From positions 1-52,300 of the forward strand of contig CALWSC010000027.1 of NCBI GenBank assembly GCA_944384105.1: a stretch of DNA of 52,300 nt. The letters are read 5' to 3'. Numbering within the stretch: position 1 is the stretch's first letter; the number at the start of each line of letters is the position of its first letter. A program made the translations under genes and the position numbers. Below are positions 43,298 to 52,300 of this stretch, piece by piece. The notes below the pieces were generated by a model. That model was not told where the DNA came from. It saw only the letters and a program-made list of their open reading frames with translations, and searched no databases. Source of the DNA: an uncultured Lachnospiraceae bacterium. Its GTDB lineage: Bacteria > Bacillota > Clostridia > Lachnospirales > Lachnospiraceae.

Positions 43298-45469
43298 TTA
43301 CGGATAAACTGCCTGATAAATTCTGAAATTTCCGACCTCATCAAGCATCTGGAACTGAACATCCGGGGAATTGAATTCGGACAGATCCCGAAAGCTCATG
43401 ATATACTTTACATTCAGCTTTTGCAGATCTGACGGGTTCAGGCTGAGCGTGAACACATCAGGGGTTTCCGGAGGCTCGAAGCGTGTCTCATCATGCGTGA
43501 GGTTGATTGTGATATGTGCGTAGCGGTTATAGATTTCCTCATCCGATGCATCTTCATCGAGGAGATGCCAGCGCTCAATAGCCGGATAGACGTTTGTGGA
43601 GTTGATCGTGGGCGCTCCCGCAGTAATTGGGAGATTGGTCATGGGATAGCCGCCGTACTCGACGATCCAGAGCCCCTCGCTGTCTTTCGCCGTGATGGCG
43701 CTGACGGCCTGATACGCTTCACTTTCGGTCAGCTCCGAGATGCCTTGCTGGACAGGATTGACAAGTATGCCGGTGAAGAATATGGCAAGACCGGAAAAGA
43801 CCGCCAGAAGCTTCTGAAGCTGTCTGCGCCCGTGCGATGCCGGAAGAAGGAACATCAGAAGGAGCATCCATCCCGCGCCCAGCACAAAGCTGAGTGTTCC
43901 CAGATAGCCTGCGCAGTAAGAATGCGCAGGAATTATGATACACAGCCAGGAAGCCGCAGCAATACACAGCACAGCACGTATGCGCATTGGTTTTTCAATC
44001 AGCGCCAGAGAGCGGTAAAGGAGGAGAAACTGTGCGAGATGGAGCATCGGCAGCGTGCGGTTCGGGGTGGAGAACCGCAGCAGCGTCACATTTGCCGCCG
44101 CACTGTTAAAGCCCGCGAACACGTAGACGAAGAAGATTGCTGAGAGTACGAGCAGAATTACGCTGAGACTATCCGCTTTTCTTCGGCTTATCATAATAAA
44201 GATGCAGAGCACGGTCCCGAGCGGCATGAAACTCAGCAGCGCGGCGTTTTCTACACTGTTGACCGGCAGAAGCATATCCCAGAAGGACGTAAAGAAGTTG
44301 CCGAGCACACCGCCGAAGAAATTCAGATTCACCGGGTCCAGCACGACGCGGTTCCCCGGATATACGGTGTTCAGGGTAAGCTGGATCGTATCCCAGGATC
44401 GATAAAACAGAATATAAGACAGCGAGCCTGCGGTCAGCGCCAGAAACAGTATGAGCAGCCCAAGGTCGCGTTTCGCGTGGAAATGGAATGATTTCCGGGA
44501 TATCAGGATAACCCAGAGCGCCAGACCGGCGAGAATATAGCCGATTGGAACCATCCATGCGGGATAGAACGTGAGCACGAAGGCGCAGGCGCATTCCGTC
44601 AGGATGAGAGTGCAGATCAGGCGCGTGAGGAAACGCTCGGTGTGCATATATCTGTGGATGACAAGCACAGCGAGAAAACCGAAGATCATCATCTCCACCA
44701 ATCCATTGATTGCGAACCACCACTGCACGAATGAGGAGAAGCTGAGCATTACGCCAAACAGCAGTGAGAGCAGACGTTTCTGCCCGGTGAGCAGCATGCC
44801 CAGCTCGAATGATACGAGCAGAAGGGCAATCTGGCGCGCGCACCAGAAGAAGGAGAGCCCGCGGCTTGCGCCGAAGAGCAGATAACCCCAGTGGAACGGG
44901 CGGAACAGCTCCGCAAAGTCAAGGACAGGCTGGCCGTAGACGATGAACATATCAGTTGAAGTGCCGCGGACAGTATTGCTGAAATAGGAAAAGGCATTGC
45001 CGGCGATGTCATTGCACTGGCTTATGGCAAACGGTGTATTCAGTGCCCATTCATCGCTGCGCAGCGCCCGGGAAGCACCTAGAAGCCGTCCGTCTGCAGC
45101 GGAGTCGAGAAAGCCGCTCCACATATGAAAAGAGGAACCGCTGATATTGAAAATCACACAGACTGCCAGTACAGCTGCGGCGAGCAGGTATCTCCAGTGA
45201 TAGACAAAATCCCCGATCTGCTGTCCGAACAGAAAGAATATGGAGAACACAGGTATGCCTGCGAGCAGCAGAAGGCAGAGATTCAGCAGATTTATCTGAG
45301 CCAAAAAGGCGGCAAGCTCTGCTGGACTCTTTCCTGCAAGAAATTCCAGATCCCGCCAGAAGCGAAGCAGCGGCTCTCCCGCCGCTGCAAAAACAGCGGA
45401 ACACACGAAAATCTTGATCCAAAAGCCCGCCGTAATCCGGCGGTTCGGGTATAAATCAGATGATTGCAT
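43298..45469 (-). CDS. Large polytopic membrane protein, GT-C-like
   Basis: A 723-residue protein with roughly 12-14 membrane helices in about 15-575, then a soluble C-terminal domain of about 140 residues. An Asp/Glu-containing first outer loop (about 125-185, with RALRSDEWALNTPFA) sits where GT-C glycosyltransferases hold their catalytic acid. GT-C enzymes use lipid-linked sugars, so a part in cell-surface glycan or protein glycosylation is possible. I cannot name the family with certainty. The ATG at 45469 follows AGGAGG by about 6 bases. It is transcribed alone. Confidence 0.7.
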   Translation of the reverse strand: MQSSDLYPNRRITAGFWIKIFVCSAVFAAAGEPLLRFWRDLEFLAGKSPAELAAFLAQINLLNLCLLLLAGIPVFSIFFLFGQQIGDFVYHWRYLLAAAVLAVCVIFNISGSSFHMWSGFLDSAADGRLLGASRALRSDEWALNTPFAISQCNDIAGNAFSYFSNTVRGTSTDMFIVYGQPVLDFAELFRPFHWGYLLFGASRGLSFFWCARQIALLLVSFELGMLLTGQKRLLSLLFGVMLSFSSFVQWWFAINGLVEMMIFGFLAVLVIHRYMHTERFLTRLICTLILTECACAFVLTFYPAWMVPIGYILAGLALWVILISRKSFHFHAKRDLGLLILFLALTAGSLSYILFYRSWDTIQLTLNTVYPGNRVVLDPVNLNFFGGVLGNFFTSFWDMLLPVNSVENAALLSFMPLGTVLCIFIMISRRKADSLSVILLVLSAIFFVYVFAGFNSAAANVTLLRFSTPNRTLPMLHLAQFLLLYRSLALIEKPMRIRAVLCIAAASWLCIIIPAHSYCAGYLGTLSFVLGAGWMLLLMFLLPASHGRRQLQKLLAVFSGLAIFFTGILVNPVQQGISELTESEAYQAVSAITAKDSEGLWIVEYGGYPMTNLPITAGAPTINSTNVYPAIERWHLLDEDASDEEIYNRYAHITINLTHDETRFEPPETPDVFTLSLNPSDLQKLNVKYIMSFRDLSEFNSPDVQFQMLDEVGNFRIYQAVYP

Positions 45470-45502
45470 GAAAAATCCTCCTATGATAAAATCACTGAGA
45501 AT

Positions 45503-45531
45503 ATTATATAGGAAGGAAAAAGTACAGGCAA
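45503..45531 (-). promoter_or_regulatory. Promoter of the large membrane protein gene
   Basis: Minus strand: TTGCCT (45531-45526), 17-base spacer, perfect TATAAT (45508-45503). Confidence 0.65.
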
Positions 45532-45565
45532 GGGATAAAACTGTGGAAAGTCAGGCAAGTTGGGG

Positions 45566-45594
45566 TTGCATGGGTGGGAAAGGAATGGTATGCT
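45566..45594 (+). promoter_or_regulatory. Promoter of the lipoprotein gene
   Basis: TTGCAT (45566-45571), 17-base spacer, TATGCT (45589-45594), 64 bases before the start codon. Confidence 0.5.
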
Positions 45595-45657
45595 TAGGCT
45601 GTACCGTGTAAAGAATCAGTAAAACGGCGGTAATATGCCGTCCCGGAGGTATGAGTT

Positions 45658-46488
45658 ATGAAAAGAAAAGTTATACTTGCACTGCTGTGTGCCGCTGTTA
45701 TGATGGGCGGCTGCGGCAAGAAGAATAATACAGATACAGATGCCGAGCCGACGCCGAGCGGAAGTCCGACGCCTTCCGTGACTGTGACCGAGGAGGCGCA
45801 GGAGGTATTAAAGCCTCAGCCAATCACCGTGATATATAAGGAGGTAGGAAAACAGACAGAGAACTCCGTAACTCTGATCATGGAGAACAGAATGGGCGTG
45901 GACATTGAGGAACTGTATGTCCGAGAGAGCTCCGAGAGAGATTGGGGAGAGGATCTCATGAGCAGCGGGGTTGTGATTGAGAACGGCGACACCGCGAAGA
46001 TTTATATTGAAGAACTGGAGGAGGGATCTTCCTATGATATTAAGATGAACTGTTCCGAGGACAAGGTGGAGATTCTGGAGGACGTCAGTCCGTCTGATAT
46101 AGAGGAGGCAAAGGTTTATCTGCTGGAGGAAGAGGATCTTCCATACCTCGTATATGTGGACTCTGCAACTGGAGAATCTGTCAATACAAAGGAAGATGTT
46201 CTCAAGAGTCATGGTGCAGAAAGCGGCAGCTCCTCCACACAGACCGACAGCAGGGAAGATGAGGATGACAAAGACGATAACAATAACAAGACGACACCGA
46301 CACCTGAGCCTACAAGACGTCCGACGCAGACACCGACGAGAATACCTGACCCCACAGATGAACCGGATCCTGAGCCTACTGACGAACCGGATCCGGAACC
46401 CACGGATGAACCTGAGCCGACACAGACTCCCGATCCCGGAGATGACTCAGGGGATGATGCTCCGCCGCCTGACGATGAAGCGGAGTGA
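45658..46488 (+). CDS. Lipoprotein with Pro/Thr/Asp-rich repeat tail
   Basis: A 276-residue surface lipoprotein. The signal peptide ends in a lipobox (MGGC), so Cys19 is lipidated. A Thr/Pro/Ser linker (about 25-45) leads to a small beta-rich domain (about 50-175) that I do not recognise. The rest (about 180-276) is a low-complexity tail rich in Pro, Thr, Glu and Asp with an 8-residue repeat (TDEPDPEP), most likely extended and wall-spanning. The ATG at 45658 follows a GGAGG site by 7 bases. No neighbour points to a function. No convincing terminator was seen before the rpsL promoter. Confidence 0.85.
   Translation: MKRKVILALLCAAVMMGGCGKKNNTDTDAEPTPSGSPTPSVTVTEEAQEVLKPQPITVIYKEVGKQTENSVTLIMENRMGVDIEELYVRESSERDWGEDLMSSGVVIENGDTAKIYIEELEEGSSYDIKMNCSEDKVEILEDVSPSDIEEAKVYLLEEEDLPYLVYVDSATGESVNTKEDVLKSHGAESGSSSTQTDSREDEDDKDDNNNKTTPTPEPTRRPTQTPTRIPDPTDEPDPEPTDEPDPEPTDEPEPTQTPDPGDDSGDDAPPPDDEAE
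46354..46419 (+). repeat. 24-bp coding tandem repeat
   Basis: Two full 24-base units (46354-46377 and 46378-46401) and a partial third (46402-46419). They code for the 8-residue unit TDEPDPEP. The count may vary between strains. Confidence 0.75.
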
Positions 46489-46535
46489 TTTAGGGGTTTT
46501 AGACAGAAAAAAACCGTATTTTTTCAAGAAATTCC

Positions 46536-46564
46536 TTGACTTTTATTTTTCTCAAGGATATAAT
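46536..46564 (+). promoter_or_regulatory. Strong promoter of the str genes
   Basis: TTGACT (46536-46541), 17-base spacer, TATAAT (46559-46564). About 100 bases of leader precede rpsL at 46669. Confidence 0.85.
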
Positions 46565-46668
46565 GGGTAAGCGTGCACAGAGGATGCAGTCTAAAGTGCG
46601 CGCTAATGAGAGAAAAATAGCAGCCGGACCCCGCGCGAAGCGGAGAAGAAATCAGGAGGTGAATTGGA

Positions 46669-47082
46669 ATGCCAACATTTAACCAGTTAGTAAGAAAAGG
46701 ACGTCAGACATCTGTAAAGAAATCTACAGCACCGGCTCTTCAGAAGAGCTTCAACTCTCTGCAGAAGAAGACCACAGATATGTCTTCCCCCCAGAAGAGA
46801 GGTGTCTGCACAGCCGTTAAGACAGCTACCCCGAAGAAGCCTAACTCAGCTCTTAGAAAGATCGCCAGAGTTCGTCTTTCCAATGGTATCGAGGTAACAA
46901 GCTACATTCCGGGAGAGGGACACAACTTACAGGAGCACAGCGTTGTGCTGATCCGTGGAGGTCGTGTTAAGGACTTACCGGGTACAAGATACCACATCAT
47001 CAGAGGTACACTGGATACCGCTGGTGTTGCTAACAGAAAGCAGGCTCGTTCCAAATACGGAGCTAAGAGACCTAAAAAATAA
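46669..47082 (+). CDS. rpsL: 30S ribosomal protein S12
   Basis: A 137-residue decoding-centre protein. The conserved loops [11 protein letters not shown] and [13 protein letters not shown] are intact and keep the Lys residues (E. coli K42 and K87) whose change gives streptomycin resistance, so the gene is of the sensitive type. GGAGGTGA lies 8 bases before the ATG. It is the first gene of the str cluster. The next gene, rpsG, begins only after a 267-base gap. Confidence 0.98.
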   Translation: MPTFNQLVRKGRQTSVKKSTAPALQKSFNSLQKKTTDMSSPQKRGVCTAVKTATPKKPNSALRKIARVRLSNGIEVTSYIPGEGHNLQEHSVVLIRGGRVKDLPGTRYHIIRGTLDTAGVANRKQARSKYGAKRPKK

Positions 47083-47820
<738 letters not shown>

Positions 47821-47840
47821 TATTAAAGGAGGAAAATCCA

Positions 47841-49958
47841 TTGGCTGGAAGAGAATATCCGTTAGAGAGAACCAGAAACATTGGTATTATGGCGCATATC
47901 GATGCTGGTAAGACTACTCTTACCGAGCGTATCCTGTACTATACCGGTGTTAACTATAAGATTGGTGATACTCACGAAGGAACTGCTACCATGGACTGGA
48001 TGGAGCAGGAGCAGGAGAGAGGTATCACAATTACTTCCGCGGCTACTACTTGTCACTGGACTCTGGAGGAAAACTGCAAGCCGAAGCCAGGCGCACTGGA
48101 GCATCGTATCAATATCATCGATACTCCTGGACACGTAGACTTCACTGTTGAGGTTGAGCGTTCTCTGCGTGTACTGGACGGTGCGGTAGGTGTATTTTGT
48201 GCTAAGGGCGGTGTTGAGCCGCAGTCCGAGAACGTATGGCGTCAGGCTGACACCTACAACGTTCCGCGTATGGCATTCATCAACAAGATGGATATCCTGG
48301 GTGCGAATTTCTACGGCGCAGTAGACCAGATCAAGACAAGACTTGGAAAGAACGCAATCTGTCTTCAGTTACCGATCGGTAAAGAGGACGAGTTCAAAGG
48401 TATCATCGACCTGTTCGAGATGAAAGCGTACATCTACAACGATGACAAGGGCGACGATATCTCCATCACAGATATTCCGGAAGATATGCAGGAAGATGCA
48501 GAGCTGTATCATACAGAGCTGATCGAGAAGATCTGTGAGTTAGATGATGATTTAATGATGGAATACCTTGAGGGCGAGGAGCCGTCTGTTGAGGCTCTGA
48601 AAGCCGCTTTAAGAAAAGCGACCTGCGAGTGCCAGGCAATCCCGGTATGCTGCGGTTCCGCTTACAGAAACAAAGGTGTTCAGAAGCTTCTGGACGCGAT
48701 CATCGAGTACATGCCGGCTCCAACCGACATTCCTCCGATCGACGGAACAGATATGGACGGCAATGAGATCGTAAGACATTCTTCCGATGAGGAGCCGTTC
48801 TCCGCATTAGTATTCAAGATTATGACAGACCCATTCGTTGGTAAGCTGGCATACTTCAGAGTATATTCCGGTACGATGAACTCCGGTTCTTACGTACTGA
48901 ACGCTACAAAAGGCAAGAAAGAGCGTGTTGGACGTATCCTTCAGATGCATGCCAACAAGAGACAGGAGCTTGACAAGGTTTACTCCGGTGATATCGCAGC
49001 AGCGATCGGATTCAAGTTCAGTACCACAGGTGATACCATCTGTGACGAACAGCATCCGGTAATCCTGGAGTCCATGGAGTTCCCGGAGCCGGTTATCGAG
49101 CTCGCTATCGAGCCGAAGACAAAGGCTGGACAGGGCAAGCTGGGCGAGTCCTTAGCAAAGCTGGCTGAGGAGGATCCGACCTTCCGTGCACACACCAATC
49201 AGGAGACTGGACAGACTATCATCGCTGGTATGGGTGAGCTGCATCTTGAGATCATCGTTGACCGTCTGCTTCGCGAGTTCAAGGTAGAAGCTAACGTTGG
49301 TGCTCCGCAGGTTGCTTATAAAGAGACGATCACCAAAGCGGTTGACGTTGACAGCAAGTATGCTAAGCAGTCCGGTGGACGTGGTCAGTACGGTCACTGT
49401 AAAGTTAAATTTGAGCCGATGGATGCCAATGCTGAGGAGACTTATAAGTTTGAGTCCACCGTTGTCGGCGGTGCGATTCCGAAGGAGTACATCCCGGCTG
49501 TAGGCGAAGGTATCGAGGAAGCTATGAAGGCTGGTATCCTGGGCGGATTCCCGGTAGTAGGCGTTCACGCAAACGTATACGACGGTTCCTACCATGAGGT
49601 CGACTCTTCCGAGATGGCATTCCACATCGCAGGTTCTCTTGCGTTCAAGGATGCTATGTCTAAGGCAGCTCCGGTATTACTTGAGCCGATTATGAGAGTA
49701 GAGGTTACTACTCCGGAAGATTACATGGGCGATGTTATCGGTGACATCAACTCCCGCCGCGGACGTATCGAGGGTATGGACGATATCGGCGGAGGAAAGA
49801 TGATCCGCGGATATGTTCCGCTGGCTGAGATGTTCGGATATGCAACAGACCTGCGTTCCAGAACACAGGGCCGTGGTAACTACTCCATGTTCTTCGACAG
49901 ATATGAGCCGGTTCCGAAGTCTGTTCAGGAGAAGGTTCTCTCTGCGAAAGGTAAATAA
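47841..49958 (+). CDS. fusA: Elongation factor G
   Basis: A 705-residue translocation GTPase. The G1 box AHIDAGKTT, the [10 protein letters not shown] switch, DTPGHVDF and NKMD are all present, followed by domains II to V in the usual order; the C-terminal [17 protein letters not shown] block is typical. The start codon is TTG at 47841, preceded by AAAGGAGG. TTG starts are uncommon for such a highly expressed gene. It follows rpsG closely and is followed by a hairpin and a separate promoter for tuf. Confidence 0.98.
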   Translation: MAGREYPLERTRNIGIMAHIDAGKTTLTERILYYTGVNYKIGDTHEGTATMDWMEQEQERGITITSAATTCHWTLEENCKPKPGALEHRINIIDTPGHVDFTVEVERSLRVLDGAVGVFCAKGGVEPQSENVWRQADTYNVPRMAFINKMDILGANFYGAVDQIKTRLGKNAICLQLPIGKEDEFKGIIDLFEMKAYIYNDDKGDDISITDIPEDMQEDAELYHTELIEKICELDDDLMMEYLEGEEPSVEALKAALRKATCECQAIPVCCGSAYRNKGVQKLLDAIIEYMPAPTDIPPIDGTDMDGNEIVRHSSDEEPFSALVFKIMTDPFVGKLAYFRVYSGTMNSGSYVLNATKGKKERVGRILQMHANKRQELDKVYSGDIAAAIGFKFSTTGDTICDEQHPVILESMEFPEPVIELAIEPKTKAGQGKLGESLAKLAEEDPTFRAHTNQETGQTIIAGMGELHLEIIVDRLLREFKVEANVGAPQVAYKETITKAVDVDSKYAKQSGGRGQYGHCKVKFEPMDANAEETYKFESTVVGGAIPKEYIPAVGEGIEEAMKAGILGGFPVVGVHANVYDGSYHEVDSSEMAFHIAGSLAFKDAMSKAAPVLLEPIMRVEVTTPEDYMGDVIGDINSRRGRIEGMDDIGGGKMIRGYVPLAEMFGYATDLRSRTQGRGNYSMFFDRYEPVPKSVQEKVLSAKGK

Positions 49959-49975
49959 ATAAGATTCTGCTGTGA

Positions 49976-50063
49976 GGATGGCTGAAAAGCAGCCATTCCA
50001 CGGAGAATTTTTATATGAAGCAAAGAAAAATTCCTTGCAAATATGACTGACTTGCAATATAAT
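49976..50063 (+). promoter_or_regulatory. fusA-tuf gap: hairpin and tuf promoter
   Basis: A 9-bp stem (49976-49984 with 49990-49998) is followed by five T residues at 50008-50012, a possible attenuator. Then TTGCAA (50035-50040), 17-base spacer and TATAAT (50058-50063) form a promoter for tuf alone. Confidence 0.7.
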
Positions 50064-50127
50064 CAAAGTTAGCAGGTTAGAACAAAAAGCCCAATGGGGC
50101 GCAGATTTATAAGGAGGACATTTTAAA

Positions 50128-51330
50128 ATGGCTAAAGCTAAATTTGAAAGAACCAAACCGCATTGTAACATTGGTACCATTGGACACGTTGACCATGGTA
50201 AAACAACTCTGACAGCAGCTATCACAAAGACTCTGCATGAGAGACTTGGTACAGGTGAGGCTGTTGCATTCGAGAATATCGATAAAGCTCCGGAAGAGAG
50301 AGAGCGTGGTATCACAATCTCTACAGCACACGTTGAGTATGAGACTGAGAAACGTCACTACGCACACGTTGACTGCCCAGGACATGCCGACTACGTTAAG
50401 AACATGATCACTGGTGCTGCTCAGATGGATGGTGCTATCCTGGTTGTATCCGCCGCAGACGGCCCGATGCCACAGACCCGTGAGCACATCCTGCTGGCTC
50501 GTCAGGTAGGCGTTCCTTACATCGTTGTATTCATGAACAAAGTTGACCAGGTTGACGACCCAGAGCTGCTCGAGCTGGTAGAGATGGAAATCCGTGACCT
50601 GCTCAATGAGTATGACTTCCCAGGCGATGATACCCCAATCATCAAAGGTTCCGCTCTGCAGGCTCTGGAAGCTCCAGATGATCCGTCCAACCCGGCTTAC
50701 GCTCCAATCTATGAGCTGATGGATGCAGTTGACGAGTACATCCCAACCCCAGAGAGAAACGAAAACCTGCCATTCCTGATGCCAATCGAGGACATCTTCA
50801 CCATCACCGGTCGTGGTACTGTTGCTACCGGTAGAGTTGAGAGAGGCGTTCTGAAACTCTCCGAAGAGGTTGAGATTGTTGGCCTGCAGGAAGAGAAGAT
50901 GAAGACCGTTGTAACCGGTATCGAGATGTTCAGAAAACTGCTGGACTTCGCTGAGGCTGGCGACAACATCGGCGCTCTGCTCCGTGGTGTTCAGAGAACC
51001 GACATCAAACGTGGTCAGGTACTGTGCAAACCAGGTTCCATCCATCCGCACACCAGATTCCATGGCCAGGTTTACGTTCTGAAAAAGGATGAGGGCGGCC
51101 GTCATACTCCGTTCTTCAACAACTACAGACCACAGTTCTTCTTCAGAACCACCGACGTTACCGGTATCATCAAACTGCCAGAAGGCGTTGAGATGTGCAT
51201 GCCAGGCGACAACGTTGAGATGGACGTTGAGCTGATCACCCCAATCGCGATTGAGGAAGGTCTGCGTTTCGCTATCCGTGAAGGCGGCAGAACCGTAGGT
51301 TCCGGCGTTGTTACCAAGATTGCTGAGTAA
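50128..51330 (+). CDS. tuf: Elongation factor Tu
   Basis: A 400-residue GTPase that brings aminoacyl-tRNA to the ribosome. [29 protein letters not shown] and NKVDQ are intact, with domains II and III complete. AAGGAGGA lies before the ATG. It can be transcribed from the str promoter by read-through and from its own promoter, the usual way to obtain more EF-Tu than EF-G. A strong terminator follows. Confidence 0.98.
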   Translation: MAKAKFERTKPHCNIGTIGHVDHGKTTLTAAITKTLHERLGTGEAVAFENIDKAPEERERGITISTAHVEYETEKRHYAHVDCPGHADYVKNMITGAAQMDGAILVVSAADGPMPQTREHILLARQVGVPYIVVFMNKVDQVDDPELLELVEMEIRDLLNEYDFPGDDTPIIKGSALQALEAPDDPSNPAYAPIYELMDAVDEYIPTPERNENLPFLMPIEDIFTITGRGTVATGRVERGVLKLSEEVEIVGLQEEKMKTVVTGIEMFRKLLDFAEAGDNIGALLRGVQRTDIKRGQVLCKPGSIHPHTRFHGQVYVLKKDEGGRHTPFFNNYRPQFFFRTTDVTGIIKLPEGVEMCMPGDNVEMDVELITPIAIEEGLRFAIREGGRTVGSGVVTKIAE

Positions 51331-51357
51331 TTTTGGTTCTTTCAACTGAACTTTTCC

Positions 51358-51392
51358 AAAAGGAGTACAGCTTATGCTGTACTCCTTTTTTT
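51358..51392 (+). terminator. Terminator after tuf
   Basis: A perfect 14-bp stem (51358-51371 with 51376-51389), TTAT loop and a T-run to 51392. It ends the str transcript. Confidence 0.93.
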
Positions 51393-51508
51393 CTGTCTTG
51401 CGAGGGAAAGTCTCCTGGACGGCAGCTTTGGATTTGGAATATGTTTACAAAAAAACAAATCAGCTGCGCCAAAAATGACAACTGGATTACAAAATTTAAA
51501 AAAATCTC

Positions 51509-51537
51509 TTGATAATTTGTAATTTATATTGTATACT
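51509..51537 (+). promoter_or_regulatory. Promoter of the right-edge secreted protein
   Basis: TTGATA (51509-51514), 17-base spacer, TATACT (51532-51537). The start codon at 51615 follows 78 bases later. Confidence 0.65.
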
Positions 51538-51614
51538 GAACAATAGATAAGTTTTTAAAAAATGAATTTCTTCCGTCGCAAAAACATAGACTGACAGAAA
51601 GGAGGCGGCACGGA

Positions 51615-52300
51615 ATGAAATGGAAAAAACAGGTAGCATCATTGTGCTTGATGCTGGCAATGACAGTGGGGATGAGTGCCGTCTCTTATGCGCAGTTCCC
51701 GTTTCATCTGATGATTGGATCGGCAGCCCCGGTCACTCTCAGCGAACAGCAGGGCTACCAGCTGGCTTTGGAGCAGGCAGTGGTCAAACATACAAGCAGG
51801 ACAACATCTCTGCTCTCGCTGCCACAGAATGAGGCTCTGGAGCAGCAGGAGCAGCCGCACTTTTACCCTGGAGACACTCTGTATATTCCGTTGCAGGAGG
51901 CGAGCGGCCAGGAGCTCTACACGGAGAAGAGCTGTCCCTCTAACTGGGAGTTTGTCGCGAGCGGATTTGACCCAAGGGCAGTGGAGGAGGTTCGCTGGGC
52001 AAATGAGAATGGCGCATTGACCATCGCAATTGACTTTGCTTCAGTCCTCTCCCAGTCGGAACCGATCGAGCTTGCCGGTTCGATTACCTTGCGCGATACG
52101 CAAAGTGGGTATGAGCTGGAGCCGCTGCTGGTAGAAGGTAGCTTTGGCAATGTGACCAGGGAAGTCCTGCCACACAGTGTCAACCAGATTTCCTCCCCGA
52201 TGAACCTGTACGCGGGCGAAATCTATAACGGCGAGGCTGTCACCCTTTCCTTCGGAGATGGGGTTTACCTAAAAGAGGCGGTGCTGGAGCAGGGGGAGAC
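51615..52300 (+). CDS. Secreted protein of unknown function, cut by window edge
   Basis: An open frame from ATG 51615, behind GAAAGGAGG, that stays open to the last base (228 codons seen). The N-terminus MKWKKQVASLCLMLAMTVG followed by MSAVSYAQ is a clear signal peptide with cleavage after SYA (about residue 26). There is no lipobox. The mature part is mixed, with Gln- and Glu-rich stretches and probable beta strands (LYIPLQEASG, LTIAIDFASV, ITLRDTQSGYELEPLLVEG). No family is recognised from this part. It has its own promoter behind the tuf terminator and is likely a separate unit. Confidence 0.8.
   Translation, partial: MKWKKQVASLCLMLAMTVGMSAVSYAQFPFHLMIGSAAPVTLSEQQGYQLALEQAVVKHTSRTTSLLSLPQNEALEQQEQPHFYPGDTLYIPLQEASGQELYTEKSCPSNWEFVASGFDPRAVEEVRWANENGALTIAIDFASVLSQSEPIELAGSITLRDTQSGYELEPLLVEGSFGNVTREVLPHSVNQISSPMNLYAGEIYNGEAVTLSFGDGVYLKEAVLEQGE

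Noticed and set aside
50107-51345. 412-codon open frame opposite tuf
   Set aside because: It is the mirror of a highly biased, conserved gene; no ribosome site or promoter fits, and tuf is certain.

Overview
The window comes from a spore-forming, Gram-positive bacterium of the class Clostridia, most likely the family Lachnospiraceae. The signs are sigma-A promoters of the TTGACA-17-TATAAT type, strong AGGAGG ribosome sites, lipobox lipoproteins, no outer-membrane genes, a SpoVT homologue, a V-type ATPase operon, and RpoB/RpoC/EF-G/EF-Tu of Firmicutes type. The species assignment is inference. I see no insertion sequence, phage gene, integrase or CRISPR array.

Layout. 1-1868: a secreted SH3b-NlpC/P60 cell-wall hydrolase, then about 450 non-coding bases holding a cluster of DnaA-box-like 9-mers and a bidirectional terminator. 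1869-10432 (minus strand): a complete nine-gene V-type ATPase operon (G-like, C, I, K, F, E, A, B, D in transcription order) with a good promoter overlapped by a repeat. 10752-14375: trmB, a 50-residue basic protein, tRNA-Lys(CUU), a Crp/Fnr regulator and two tRNA-editing enzymes (AlaX type and YbaK type).

14372-25856 is the most unusual part. It has a D-serine-dehydratase-like PLP enzyme, a divergent N-acyl-D-amino-acid deacylase, and a YheO/DauR-type regulator. A sugar-type ABC importer without an ATPase gene follows, then an alpha-L-fucosidase (GH29), a RidA deaminase and a cytoplasmic GH9 enzyme. A 12-base motif, ACAAAAAGTTGA, occurs twice in the divergent D-amino-acid promoter region and once upstream of the regulator gene. 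I propose that the block takes up and breaks down a sugar compound linked to, or found together with, D-amino acids. This is a hypothesis.

25951-29460: SpoVT, then a GPH-family sugar:cation symporter facing a LacI-family regulator, with a LacI-type operator at the symporter promoter. 29795-37423: rpoB and rpoC under their own promoter. 37588-41587: MarR regulator plus an asymmetric heterodimeric ABC exporter, with two palindromes at the promoter and a six-codon minicistron before the first ABC gene. 41690-46488: four envelope proteins, namely a small membrane protein, a TcaA/YvbJ-like protein, a large polytopic membrane protein and a repeat-tailed lipoprotein. 46669-51330: the str genes rpsL, rpsG, fusA and tuf, with long gaps before rpsG and tuf. 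A secreted protein of unknown function starts at 51615 and runs off the right edge.
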